DNA of 64,000 nucleotides. It comes from Dryococelus australis. Taxonomy: Eukaryota > Arthropoda > Insecta > Phasmatodea > Phasmatidae. Position 1 is the stretch's first letter. Every line of letters starts with the position of its first letter. The notes under the pieces are model-generated. The model was not told the origin of the DNA, did no database searches, and saw only the letters and a list, made by a program, of their open reading frames with translations. The stretch spans positions 55,955,251 through 56,019,250 of the forward strand of contig CM056994.1 in assembly GCA_029891345.1 (NCBI GenBank), read 5' to 3'. The position numbers were made by a program, and so were the translations under genes. Shown piece after piece: positions 48,477 through 60,658 of this stretch.

Positions 48477-48654
48477 CGCGTGGTTGTCCCCGAACTAGGC
48501 CAGTGGGGTGTAGAAAGTTTTTTTTACAGGATAAGCAATATAATAGCCCCACATATTTGAGTGTTTCAGATAACATTTAGTTAACATGATATTAAAATAT
48601 GATACATTACGCACTTTACAATACAATAAATGGTTTATAAAAGCCGGGCTGTGG

Positions 48655-49137
48655 TTCGATTTTCAATTTCTACTAACAAACGCAACTTCCAACTTTGCTT
48701 ACCCTCCTCATGTATTTACTGTTTTATAATACCTAACATTGGTTATAAAAAAGGAAGCGAAATGAATGTAATAATAATTAAACTGAATATTATTCAGAGA
48801 GCATATTACAAATTATAAGAAAACTCCCGTTTTCCCGATTACTTTCTACCACTTTCCAAGGGAAAATATAGGACTGGAAGACGCAAATATAACGCCTGCG
48901 TACCCTGCCGTGTTGTTGCTTGCGAGTTCGATTCATCGCTAGTCGCTCCGGTTTGAGGAAATAAATACTAGATAGCAGCACTATGCGTTTACACGAAAAC
49001 TCTTTCTCGAATCGAAAACTATAAACTTAGAATTAAACGTGTTTCAAGTTCAGGCGAAAACTATAAAGGGTCAAACATTTCCAATATGTATAGGATAAGC
49101 AATGCTTACCTTGCGTCTATGGAATAAAAGCCACTGA
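48655..49137 (+). repeat. dispersed repeat G, copy 1
   Basis: Aligns in direct orientation with 62251-62766: CAATTTCTACTAACAAACGC, AACTCCCGTTTTCCCGA, CACTTTCCAAGGGAAAAT, TACTAGATAGCAGCACTATG and the end TATGGAATAAA-GCCACTG. Upstream, TTTTTTACAGGATAAGCAAT also matches 62236 but is separated here by about 120 bp absent from copy 2. No ORF is conserved between copies. Confidence 0.85.
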
Positions 49138-50994
49138 ACCAGGCCTACTTACTTACAACTCTCGGTTCTCAACTCCTGTGTCTTGCCGTGGAACCACCAG
49201 ATCGGCTTCCTCTCCACACGGAAATTTTCGCCCGGGGACAAAACTGCCGCCAGTCGCCGCGGGCCCTCACCCGTGCCTCGGGATCGAGCGGCGCCAACTC
49301 AAGGTCACAGTCGCATCGCGGTAGTAGTAAACACGATCGAACGAGACCACATTAATTTTAATCGTGTTATTTGTCACGAAGTAGTGTCGCGATCGATCAT
49401 CCTGCAAACGTTACTTAGTCGTTTCTGTTCTGATACACCACGTGGCGGACAAGAGGCGCCTCCCTTCTCCCTTGTGGACTTAATTGGCCTCATTGTAAGC
49501 CGTTGTGTCTATTATACTTTTTCTTTTTTTAATTTATGAAATGTTTCAATGTAAAGCTTTTTGGAGATTTTTGGACATTCGCTATTGCGATGCAGATGTC
49601 TGTCGTGGAAAAACAGGACTGAGCACGAAATAAAACTTAAATAAGACAAGTAACCTATGAACGAGAAAATAAAACACTGGAAAGGTCCAATAGGGAATAG
49701 AGTTAAAAAAAAACGCGACAGCAACGAATTAGAAAAATATATGTTGATGAACACGACCAACAGATAACACATTGAAAACGATACACTGAAAAAATAAGTC
49801 GGAACAAAATGGGACAACACAAAAAAGAAACGTGCCCAAAAACAGCATCTAGTCACTCACCCCAATTGCACAATTCATTAAAAGATGACGTAAATCTTTC
49901 TACAGGACAAAAATGAAAATCGACATTTTTTTTTGCCAATTCATAAATTTGGTTATTGAAACATACTAGTGTGATCGTTGAAAAGTGTCAAGTCAGCAAA
50001 AATGTCTCCGTAAATAGCCCTCTGTTTGCAATCTTCATTCTTCTGTAAAACAGTATTTTAAACTATAACACGAATGCTGTATTTTCTTTTGTGCTGTACT
50101 GAAATCCTATAGTCACCGCTTAAAATTCTCTGAGCAAACAGAACACACACGAAGCTTCTACAAACTATTTCCCATCGCCATAGCAATGCTTCCTTACGGC
50201 CGGACGTAGAGACAGAACAAACCCGTCACACTTGCGTAGAATGAAGCAAGGAATGTTTGCTTGCTGCCCGTACTGACATGTGTCCTATCTCAGGGATCTG
50301 AATAACCAAGCGGAAAATCAACCATGTATTACCGATTTTATTGGAGGCATTAGTGGCCGAGCTTTCAAAATTTCTTAAGGAATGATGGTACGTTAAAATA
50401 TTTTGCCAATTTTTTTGTTTAATGTATGTTTTTATAAAACGTAAATATTGAAATTTACATATAACAAAAAAAGATGGATAAATACATTTTTTTTCAAAAA
50501 CAATTTTATGTAGCAATATTCTCTGAGAAAATCGCGTCAACATGTTTTTTGTTTGAAATAGTTATCTTCAAAATTGACGCAATGAGAAGGAATTTCGTTT
50601 AACATTTATTACCCATTTGAATTTCGCGACTGCCGGGTAGGCAAGCAGGCCCGTTAAGTTGTGGGTGCATGTGCCAATTTTGATGTAACTTCTTGTTAAG
50701 TTTAGGTTGTACTCTGGGGAAGAGACACTAATTGTCCTACCAGCATATAAGGAATGAGCTAATAATCCATTTAAGTAATATAATAGAAAAGGGTGACTAG
50801 CATTGGCTGGAAAAAATTCACTCTTTATATGCGAGCAAAGCGCTGTTTAAATTTAATACATTAAGTGTGACGAAATTTTCAGTAAGTGGCCTGAATTTAG
50901 ATATAAATAAAATAATCCCAATCATTTGCAAAAAGAAATGCAAGGAGGAACTGCAGAAAGTTATTGCCTCAGTTGTTTTTAAAATGTGCTTACC
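49138..50994. other. unassigned sequence
   Basis: A GC-rich patch at 49190-49330 with a 118-codon ORF (49183-49539) lacks any recognised domain. The rest is AT-rich with nothing recognisable. Confidence 0.35.
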
Positions 50995-51545
50995 AGTAGT
51001 ATGATTTGGTAAGTTCGAGCACACATGACATCTGACAGTGGATGTGCGATCAGCCGTATGGCATCTGGCAGAGGACCAGAGAAAGCAGCCATATTGGATG
51101 ACCTTGACCTTTGACCTTGACATAAATCCACCAGGTACATGCTCTGTCATTCCATGTCGCCATATTGTTTCTAGAATTTTCCAGTTCATGATCGTTTATT
51201 CTGCTGTGGTACTTCATGCCCTATCATTCCATGTCACTGTCTTGTTTCTAGAATTTTATATTTTCCTGCTCTATCATTTCACCTTGGTACATCCTACTCT
51301 GTCATTCCTTCTCGCTTATTTCGCCCTCTCTCCAACCAAATATTGTCTGCTGTTGGCTGCCATCTTGGATGTCTGTAGGTCGTCATATTGTTTTATCTTC
51401 TACCATCTTGGTTCTTATAGCATCTGCTAAGTGGTGCTAGTATCGACCGTCATCTTGGAAGTGTCTTCCATATTGGTTCCCCCACTGTCTGCTAGGCAGT
51501 GCTAGTATCGCTTGATATCGTCATTGGCTGCTAGGAGTGCTGATT
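50995..51545 (+). repeat. left inverted arm of the 3.1-kb element
   Basis: Pairs with 53577-54099. Contains TGACCTTGACCTTTGACC at 51099-51116, which on the other strand includes AGGTCAAAGGTCA, a perfect DR1 nuclear-receptor half-site pair. Confidence 0.75.
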
Positions 51546-51783
51546 TTCTATGTAGGCACCATTGTGCAATCTGATAATGTACATAAATAAAGTCCCCAAG
51601 TACTTTTATAGGCATAGTTAGCTTACATTTGCAAATTATGGCATTTGGCAGTGGATATGAAGATCAACTGCAATCTTAGATCCGCCATTTTAGATGACCT
51701 TAAGCATGCCATGTAATCTTTAATTTTGCTGATAATTTTTCTTCATATTAGTTTAGTATGTCTATATCCGACTCCCACAAATT

Positions 51784-52370
51784 TGTAAGCATAGTACGCC
51801 ATAATTTCGGAACTGTTTAAGAAACAGCTACCAAATTCATATCATTGGCATCGCCTTGACATCGATGAGGGTGGTTGTGTCAATTATGTCTTAAGACCTC
51901 TTATAAGTATAGTTAGCCATAATTTCTGAACTGTTTAAGAAATATCCACAAATTAATGTCATAGGTATCACCCCTGACATCTATGAGGGTGGTAAGGTCG
52001 ATTATGCCTTAAGCTCTCTGATAAGCATAGTAAACTATTATTTCAGAACTGTTTAAGGTATAGCCACCAGATTCATAACATAGGCATCACACCCGATGAC
52101 AAAGTGGTATGGATAAGTACACCTTAACCCCTCCATAGTTGGCCACCATTTTCCATCCAGCGAAGCTATAGTCATCAAATTTATATCATAGGTATCAACC
52201 CCCGGCGACGAACAGAGTGGTAGGATCACATATACCTTCAGCCTTCTTATAAGCATAGTTGGCTGCCATTTCCCACACACTGAAGCTATAGCCACCAATT
52301 CATATCATAGGCTGCACACCCGATGACGAGCAAGTGGCAGGGTCGATTTTTGTTAAAGGTAAATGAAAAA
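51784..52370 (+). repeat. degenerate tandem array, about 115-120-bp units
   Basis: Five units share AGCATAGT-GCCA--ATTT, a CTGTTTAAG or CTGAAGCTATAGCC-type block, CACCAAATTCATATCATAGG, and GATGA--GAGGGTGGTA with CTTAAG or CCTTCAGCC before CTTATAAGCATAG. They begin at about 51787, 51908, 52025, 52137 and 52254. Confidence 0.75.
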
Positions 52371-53576
52371 GGTTTTGGATTCGGGCAGCTAGTATTTCAG
52401 TTGATCTAACATGCACATTCATACACACACCGATATCAGTGTCGAAATTCAATAAATATATGTATATATTGATTCATGCATAATTGAGGGTAGTCTGTGT
52501 GGTTATTATCCAGAATGAATAGTAACATTTCAATATGTATTTGGACATAAGGGTTGAAAATCAAATTAAAAACATTTTATAAGCATTTTTTTACATAGGA
52601 TGCATGGTTCCCCAGATATTAGTAAAAGGAGAAACTCGACATTACATACACAAACATAAAAGTTAAAATTCAATCAAAAAATAAATAAAACATGTAGAAC
52701 AAAATATTAATGGGAGTGGGAATATAGGGGACATGAGGCACATATTTCATGCTTTTTGATGTAGGAAGCATAGTTTCCGAGTTATTATCTAAATAAAAAT
52801 ATCAACCCCAAGCACCACGACATAAGGATCATAATAATATTCATTATTCATATAATTCAAACTATGAAATTTTTTATTTATTTATATGAGGAACTAAGTT
52901 TTACGATGTACAAGAATGATTTATTTTATTTTTAAAAAGAATTCTCTAAGTATTTAACATTTTTCTACATATTCTTATTTATAGTGCTAAGCACATGAAC
53001 TCTTAAATTAAAATATTTATCATTTGAAACATGTATCGATTAGTTGAATTTTTTTACATAACATATCCAGACTTGATATATCACATGCAGTTCATAACCA
53101 GACATTTCTTTGAGAGTAACTCGAATATGGCATAAGAAATTATAAACACTCATTGTAATGCCGGGAGTTCCACTCATACAATTTCCATATTCGAATTTTA
53201 TAGATATTAATATCCATTAAGGATTTTTTCAAAGAAGGCATTTGAAGTACTATATTTCTAGACTTGACTCTTCAAACCTAATTCATATGTAACTATGCTT
53301 ATAAACTCATGACATCTCGCACTTTACATTTTTTATTACATTTCGAATAAACATATCCTAATGGCTAGATTTATATATACATTATTCAGACCTGTACTAG
53401 CACTCATGTCCTGGTGGCTCAGAAGACTAGGACGTCTGTATACCAATCCAAGGTCTGGCAGATCACCAATTCTCACCTCCAGAGCTTTTTATACTGTATT
53501 AAACCATATCATGATGATAGAAGCGAGTGTCTGCATACATCACATGGAACATCGCCATTAGCCTCCAGCCGACACC

Positions 53577-54099
53577 AGCACTCCTAGTAACCATTGACAA
53601 CATCAAGCGACTCTAGTGCTGCCGATCAGACAGTGGGGAAACCAATATGGGCCCCCTAGTAGGCAATGAAAGAAACTGTAAAGATGGCGGTCGATACTAG
53701 TACCACCTAACAGATAATATAAGAACCAAGATGGCGGAAGATGAAAGAATATGGTGGCCTACAAATATCAAAGATGGCAGCTAACAGCAGATGATATATA
53801 GTTCGAGAGAGAGAGAGAAATAGGCGAGAAGTAATGACAGAGCCTGAGGTACCAAAGTGGAATGATAAAGCAGGAAAATAGAAAATTCTAGAAACAATAT
53901 GGTGGCATGGAATGATAGAGCATGAAGTGCCACATCAGAATGAACAGAGCATGTAGTGCCTGGGGATAAAGGTCAAGGTCAAATGTCAAGGCCATCCAAT
54001 ATGGCGGCCTTCTCTGGTCCCCTGCCAGATGCCATGTGGCTGAATCGCACATCCACTGCCAGATTCCGTGTGCGCTCGGACTTACCAAATCATACTACT
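53577..54099 (-). repeat. right inverted arm of the 3.1-kb element
   Basis: Reverse-complement partner of 50995-51545. Carries AGGTCAAGGTCAAATGTCAA near 53971, a variant of the receptor-site cluster. A (GA)n tract lies at 53805-53819. Confidence 0.75.
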
Positions 54100-54719
54100 C
54101 TTATTATTGAAATATTTTACAAAAATAATCGGGGACAGCTACAAATAAAATATATCTACAAATATTTTTCATGACTTTCTATGCAAAAATAGTTTTCTGT
54201 TTGATTGCATAAATATTTTGAGGGCGCTCACGACACTTTTCCTCAGAGTCAATTAGGCCTGCCTAATTTCTGCAGGTGAGTTAGATTTTATAGTTTGCGT
54301 GATTCAGAAACATGATAGTTGTGATTTTGACATGCTATGGCATTGATTTTTTTTTTTGGTTGAAATGACATCGCGTATAAAGTCTACAAGTCAAGAAATA
54401 TTTAAAACAAGTATAAAAAAATGTTTTCTGATTCTCAATAACTGCCATTTTGATGTCTTCTGGAGAAACTGATAATAGCTGGCTTGTCAATACAGTACGT
54501 CCTGAAATGCATACTCAGAGATAAACATACATGCTAATATGTATTTTATGAAGGCACAGGCTTAAATAAAAAACTAAGTAAATAAAGCAAGAGAATTTCA
54601 ATACACCAGACTTAAGAGATCAAGCCGTAAAGACATGACTAGCAATACACTGTAGCTCAATGACATCTGAACAACAAACTTCTCTAAACCGGATTCTTTT
54701 ACTTCAACAGGAAACGAAT
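54100..54719. other. unassigned AT-rich sequence
   Basis: Nothing recognisable between the long-TIR element and the LTR. Confidence 0.5.
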
Positions 54720-54723
54720 ATAT

Positions 54724-55615
54724 TGTTACAATTTTCTCAAAAGTTAGTGGGCTAAACCACGTTCGTTAAGGGATGGAGGTCTTAATTAAATAAAAGTGTT
54801 AATTATAATTTCCTAATTTTATTTACAACAAACAAAATTCTCTCAACTCAACTTCAAACAATAAATTGACATCACTTGCTGTTTACAATTAATGACTTCA
54901 GTCCATACAATTTACAATCACCTCAAACAAATTATTGTAATTAAATAATTAAGAATCAGTACATATACAGTGTATCAAAACCTATTCAATTATTTTATAA
55001 TTTACGTGTCCACATTAGTCAGTTCCAATATTTATAATAAAATCCGTATTATATGTTCATTCAGTCCCACCTCAGTTTAGTCCATGCCGCGCCAGTCCAC
55101 GATGTTTTAGAGTTCTCCGAGCGCCCTCATGCACAGTAGCCTTCACTCGTGGGTTTCACGCCCTCTCATCCGTTCCACCACAAACACCTCGTCTGCCATC
55201 GTCTTGTAAACTCCCGTCGTCGTGCGTCCTCTTCACCGATGTCCCAGTTACCGCGCTCAGCCCGAAGGCTTCTACCAAGACTGCCGACAGTCCAGCTGTG
55301 GCTTGTATTTATAGGGTCGTAGACCATCGCCCAGAAATTTCTCTAACTGCTGTGTTTCACCGAGGGTCCTAGTTGCCAGAATATTCTTGCGCAACCTCTA
55401 CACTCGTCGGCTTCACCAGCAGGTAGTGGAGGAGGGCTATGACGCGAGCCAGGTATCGCCACTGTCGATCATTCTACGGCTGCTCCCCCCGGGGGGGGAG
55501 GCGACTAGGAGCGATTGGGTCTGCCTGGGGAGGGGAGGATCGAGGTGGTTCACCCCACAGAGCCGGATCTCGCATGACGGGAGCTCACGGCCGGTGCGAG
55601 CTACAGCGAGTAACA
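54724..55615 (+). mobile_element. solo LTR (892 bp) with 4-bp TSD
   Basis: Begins TGTTACAATTTTCTC and ends CAGCGAGTAACA, the TG...CA inverted ends of a long terminal repeat, flanked by ATAT at 54720-54723 and 55616-55619. A TATA-like TGTATTTATAGGG lies at about 55305 followed by GC-rich sequence, as expected for LTR promoter and R/U5 regions. No gag, pol or second LTR is present, so it is a solo LTR left by recombination. A 4-bp duplication fits Gypsy or BEL-Pao. The strand is inferred from the TATA position. The ORFs at 55387-55704 are internal to it. Confidence 0.7.
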
Positions 55616-55619
55616 ATAT

Positions 55620-57390
55620 TTTGATGTTACGAAGAAATAAAAGATGTCGTACACATAAACAAGAAAGAAAGGCGATACAAATAATGATTCTTGTGATTTC
55701 TTAGCGCTTTAAAATTGGATTGTTGTTGGATAGCTCGGACGTGTTTTTGAAGTCAACAACTTTATCGCCATCAACTCGAGAGTAATGAAGAATACGAAAA
55801 CAGCCATCACTGAAGGATCACATGTTCTAAAGTTACAGAACATATATACGTAATTTGAACTAGGTATAGACATAACATAGCTCTCGACTTGAGGCGGTAA
55901 GTGTGTAAGTAAGACAAAATTCGATGAAGCGCTACGGAAGACGCAGACTGGCGTATGTAAAACTGTATCGCGCTCCTACGCGCAAGCCGCTTAACAAGTG
56001 CGCAGTGATTTCGTCGTGATCGTAGAACTTCGGGGATTCAAGCGACGATCCTACAATTTTACTGAACGCGACTCTGAAACAAAAGTTCAATGCACGCCTC
56101 TGTGGTAGTCTCGCATGTATCTGGTTCGTATATTTTGAGATGCAGCAGTCTGGAAAAGCCGTTTTTAACCATGTCGGAGTGTACCAAAATAATGTTTTCA
56201 ATGTGTAAGACGTCTTGAAAGTACCACTGCGCCATCGTATGGAATGTGATTTCTTTTTGTAGCCAAACTTAGTGGAGGCACGTTTAACAGTTTCGTCAAA
56301 AAATGCTTTTCTCTAACACGCTGAAACGAATTTGAAGCGCTATGTAGGCGATCGCCTTTACTTTTATTCAATCATAGTGTTGACTCAAAAAATTAAAAAT
56401 AGTTCTGTCTTTTTTTCACGTTCATCCCGCGCCAAATTAAGTAGGTATTGATTTTTTTTTTGCTCTAAATTAAGTAATCGGTACATTTAATAAACAAGTG
56501 ACTCGTAATAATCGAAATGTCGACACACGTGGGGGTTTTTAGTACCTCACTGTTTTGTTGTTTAAAATTTCAGATAACAGAATTACAAAACGGTATTCAA
56601 GCAACATTTATAAAACAGTACTGTACAAACCCTATATATATATATATATATATTTCTTATTGGAGTCTGCATATGAATAGCATGTGCGATAATCTTCATG
56701 CTCAAACATTCGCCTGCTCTATTTTAGTCAAATAAGCACTCCAGATCACTGTGCCTCGATCAGAAAAAAAGGGAGATGTGAAAAAAGGAAATAAAGAAAA
56801 TGAAAATACCTTTTCCTTTGGTTTTATGTAATTTTTATTCCCAGCCTGCAATTACAACCTTTCTACATTCGCATTGTATATGATGAAAGAAATACGTTTG
56901 AAGGTCACAATTCTTGCGGAACAATTCCACAAAATCTGTCTGTGCCCGAAACACATTTTAGCTTGTCAGGATTTTACATCTCACCATTAGGCACACACAA
57001 AGGCTTAAGGCGGCAGGAACTCTTTAATTAATTATCAGACAGTTATTTTTTTCCGTGAATATGTCGAAGTGTTATAATTATTAAAAGTACTGTAGCTTTC
57101 CTTTCGTTAACCGTTTTAAAGCCGGAAAATCTCAAGCATTCCATGACCACCAGGCTAGAATTTAAATTCCCGAGTACACACTGTTAGGAAAGCCCCGTCG
57201 TGCTCCTGGTTACAAAAGGCTCCTGTATAAACAACAGGCAGGTATCGAGGCCACAGCCCAGTTTACAAAACACGAAATCTAAACACAGAGCCGAAATTGC
57301 AATCCATAAACTACCAATATGTGGATCCGGCGAACTAAGTGATTTTCGGAAGTAAGCGTAACCATCCTCAGGCAAACTCCACCCACAGGG
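55620..57390. other. unassigned; one microsatellite
   Basis: (TA)n at 56634-56653. The ORFs at 55932-56201 and 56517-56735 have no recognisable features. Confidence 0.4.
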
Positions 57391-57401
57391 CACAGCGGAG
57401 A

Positions 57402-57406
57402 CCAAT
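57402..57406 (+). promoter_or_regulatory. CCAAT box upstream of candidate exon
   Basis: GACCAATCACAATC lies 87 bases before the candidate ATG at 57493, a usual position for an NF-Y site. Weak evidence alone. Confidence 0.25.
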
Positions 57407-57492
57407 CACAATCATATACGTCAACAAACACACGTGGTGGGGCGAGAAGTGTGGACCGGGCCACAAGGTCCAGCGAAGTCGCAGTCAGCGGT

Positions 57493-57557
57493 ATGGCAGC
57501 GAGCAGAGCGACCAAGGGTAGGGCCCAGGTGACAGCGTGTCCAGGATGCGAGACCTG
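57493..57557 (+). CDS. possible first coding exon, consensus donor
   Basis: ATG at 57493 (context CGGTATGGCAGCG) opens MAASRATKGRAQVTACPGCE then T, followed by TG and GTGAGT, a consensus donor in phase 2. The segment is GC-rich, with a CCAAT box about 90 bp upstream. CPGC could start a zinc-binding pair, but too little is encoded to say. A second ATG in another frame (MRDL) reaches the same donor. No downstream exon was identified. It may be a genuine 5' exon or chance. Confidence 0.3.
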
Positions 57558-58344
57558 GTGAGTCCTTCCAACTTAACTAACCTGAACTTGTATGTTCCAT
57601 TCATCCCTTCACTCCACTGGCCATATTACCGTACAGAATTGATTGTACCTTATAAGAAGTCCAAGACACTAGTAAACATGGCTCTAACCAACCTCTAATT
57701 TAATTAATCTTCTCATTTAAAATTCACTTACTACCGATTCCCTTACTTCTGTCCTTCCCGCTTATTGTCCCAAGTTGAGATCACAACAACACGAGCCACT
57801 CTAGTTTTTCCATTGGCCGCTGTCAAGGTGAGAAGACACTTTTATTTGGAACTGGACTGCACATAATTTAGAGTTTATTTACTGCATGTTTTATTTATGG
57901 TTCTCGCCCCCCAATACTTGTTGAGCATTTTATGGTCAAACTGAACAATTTACGCGAAGTAAAAACATACAGTTGAAACCTAATTGTTCCAGTATTTCGT
58001 CTTTGGCTGTAGTCATTGTGAAAAACTATTTTCTTGTTTGAGTGGCCCGATAATATTTTGATAATTCTGCTACTAGTGTGTGAATCGCACGCGAATGAAT
58101 CAGAAATACATACAGGAGATAGAGTGTTTTGAAAAATACCCTAGCGCGAAAGAGGTCATCAGTATTACTGTTTTGTTGGTTGTACTCAGCTTTGGACTTC
58201 TAGAGTACAAATTCAGTAAAATACATTTCGAGTCGCACTGTGTGCACAGACTAGCTACGTACACAGAGGCGAAATGGTGTGGCGGGTCCTTTATGCGGGC
58301 GTCCCTATTCTCCGATAGACAGTACGGGACTTTGGGAACAGTCT

Positions 58345-58480
58345 CGTATATGATTGGCTGCTGCATGCTGCGAAAGATAACCTATTGGCTGGCCTGCAGG
58401 GTGGCGAGCAGGTTGTCAGGCGCTGATTGGCGAACAGCGTTCCAGTATGTAGCTGGCCAGTGACGCCATCTTGCTGTAGC
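58345..58480 (+). promoter_or_regulatory. CCAAT/YY1 promoter-like cluster
   Basis: Three ATTGG motifs (58353, 58384, 58426), which are inverted CCAAT boxes bound by NF-Y, are followed by GACGCCATCTTG (58463-58474), a YY1-type initiator element. The layout, with CCAAT boxes 40-110 bp before a YY1 site in a GC-rich patch, fits a TATA-less promoter firing rightward. No convincing exon follows before the MITE at 58692. Confidence 0.35.
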
Positions 58481-58691
58481 GTGCGTCTGGAGTTCGCGCG
58501 ATTCACGCGACCGCCTCACCTCTTGAGATCCTAAGTAGACTACTCTATGCCGTCGGCGAATCTAGAACAGCTATACTTTTTGGCTTCTCGAAACGTTCAG
58601 TAGAGTGATTCGACCAGTAAAATGGCTTTTAAAGGCAGCAACCGAGAATTAAATTAAAAAAAAAAACCTTTTCAAGCATACAGTGGAGTGT

Positions 58692-59103
58692 TAAAGGCTG
58701 TTCACGATAAAGTGAGCATTTTTGAATTAAACCTTAGAAAAAAGTCACTGCCCTGCCTACATATATTTTAACGGGCGCCCTAAGTGACGCGCGCCCGGTA
58801 ACGATGGATGGAAAGTAGTTCTATATGTTAACGTCAGATAAAAATTGTTAGGTAATCATTTGTGATAAATTAAATTATTTTTTATACTTTATATTTTTCA
58901 ACACCTCAGTGTGGAAAAAATTTGCACATTTATAAAATGTTTACTTTTCTAATACTTTCACAGTTCCACTTGACCGACGTATGAATAAAGTGATGTGACC
59001 CATGGCATTGTTAATTTTACATAAGGGGGAAGAAGACACAACGCGCGTACAAGATCTTAAGCTGGGTTTTCAAAAGTGCTCACTTTACCGTGAATAGCCT
59101 ATA
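58692..59103 (+). mobile_element. A-family MITE copy 9
   Basis: Starts TAAAGGCTGTTCACGATAAA and ends TTACCGTGAATAGCCTATA. It lacks about ten bases in the CGCGCCCGGTAACG region. Confidence 0.87.
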
Positions 59104-59323
59104 ATATATATTTTCTGCCCAGCTGCAAGGCGATATCGCTAATTTAAAGCACGCGTAGAACCACGTAGTACTAAAAAGGGGCCACGGTTGCGATTCCGCT
59201 GGTCGACGCGCTCTCTGCTTCCTGTCTTCCGGAGCAGAACACATCTTCGCCTTATTCCACACTCACTGGAGCTCAACGCCTCGCCAACCAACACTTCTCA
59301 CCTCAACGTTTTATTACTAGGGG

Positions 59324-59606
59324 TAGTGAAATTCCGTGAAAAGTTTTCAAGACAAGCTGTATTTCAAAACACTGTAGTGCCGTTTACCTGTATAGATTGG
59401 CTGAATTACTTTTTGATACGTGTTTACTGTCTGCACGCGAATCACGTAATCGCCGTACCGATGTTGCCGAATTCTGATTGGATAGGTCAAATATGAAAAC
59501 GCCTTCTCAAGCAGACAGCAACCAATGGTAATAGACAAACTGCTGTTGAGTGCTTATAGTGTTGAAGTCTACCCAGTAATCAAATTTTTTTCACGAAAAA
59601 TCACTA
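59324..59606 (+). mobile_element. E-family MITE, intact copy
   Basis: Ends TAGTGAAATTCCGTGAAAAG and, on the other strand, TAGTGATTTTTCGTGAAAAA. The 283 bp align in reverse with 1347-1909 (outside that copy's nested insertion): CAAAACACTGTAGTGCCGTT, GGCTGAATTACTTTTTGATA and CCGAATTCTGATTGG. The sequence is continuous here where the other copy is interrupted. Confidence 0.8.
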
Positions 59607-60545
59607 GCTCTATATTATTACTCATCAAACTTTCAACATATTCTGGTATTGGTGCCAATCGATATTTTTCATAGAACCCATCATAACAGAACGGATCTTC
59701 AACAAAATCTACTGAGCAGCGAATAAATTCATACGAGCTTCTCCAATATCATTAGAGTTTTCAGAGTAAAATATATTTATTTGATACTTATGAAGATTTA
59801 CAATTATTTCAAGACATGGCTAAAATATACTAGCATCGTTTATGGGGCTATAGTGAGAAACCAGATGATAAGAAAACTGCATAAAATATCGGGTACTTCC
59901 CTGAACAGATTACACATTATTGATAATATTGCTGACTAAACTGTGTGCACGAAGCACAGTTACAAAACGCGGGCTAGAACATTGAACGTTTTGAAAGTGC
60001 TGTGAGTAATTTTGTTTTCGAATGGGGTTGAAAACACTCTGCGATTGGCTGCCGTCTTTTGATATCACACGGATATAGTTCTTTGCCAGGAAACAACTCT
60101 CGTATAATATGAAGGTCCGGGTTCGGCATGTTTGTTTTCATGTGGCAAAGACAAAACGACCTGTATACACATTGTTTGTTTTCATAGTTTTCAAGCTTCG
60201 TTTGTTCAATACTTGTTGATGTAAACAGTTATCTAAATATTTCTTTTAATACGCTGTCAAGCAAATATTTACAGTTTCGAAGACTTGTAGATTCAACTAC
60301 TTTTATCAACGATTCTCTTAAATTACAGCTCCATAGTGGTATATACAGAATTTTCGAGAGCGACACTAAACAATTTTCTACGCGTGAATATCATAGTGAC
60401 TGCAGAATTTTAAATATGTATCTATCAGTGTCAAATTCCCGGCTCCTCGCCGATCTCAAACATTTATGTTTCCCGAGTAATTAACAGAAGTGGTTGTTTC
60501 GAACTTGTGAAAATACGAAAATCAACGCTGCAGTCAATCCAACTA
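59607..60545. other. unassigned AT-rich sequence
   Basis: No gene, repeat or RNA signal recognised. Confidence 0.45.
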
Positions 60546-60574
60546 CACTATCGACCACAAAGTAATTGGGCACC
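60546..60574 (+). repeat. left TIR of the Tc1-like element
   Basis: CACTATCGACCACAAAGTAA then TTGGGCACC. It matches the right TIR at 27 of 29 positions. Confidence 0.93.
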
Positions 60575-60658
60575 CGTGAAGATAGGTAATTCAGTACGTC
60601 AGTTTAACTGTGTGGCCGCCATACGCTGCAGGCCGGTGTAGAACCAGTTGACAAGGAG

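Larger units (their letters stand above)
50995..54099. mobile_element. 3.1-kb element with about 0.5-kb inverted arms
   Basis: The left end AGTAGTATGATTTGGTAAGT matches the right end on the other strand exactly. Similarity continues for about 530-550 bp per arm, to the CTAGGAGTGCTG block at about 51545 and 53577. Shared blocks include CCATATTGGATGACCTTGAC, TGTTTCTAGAATTTT, CCATCTTGGTTCTTATA and CTAGTATCGACCG. The 2-kb interior has a short tandem array and AT-rich filler but no ORF. This is a foldback-like, non-autonomous architecture. No target duplication was seen. Confidence 0.75.

Noticed and set aside
53400-53475. tRNA-like SINE head (TGGTGGCTCAGAAGACTAGG)
   Set aside because: The possible A box has no convincing B box at the right distance and lies at the inner edge of the long-TIR element.
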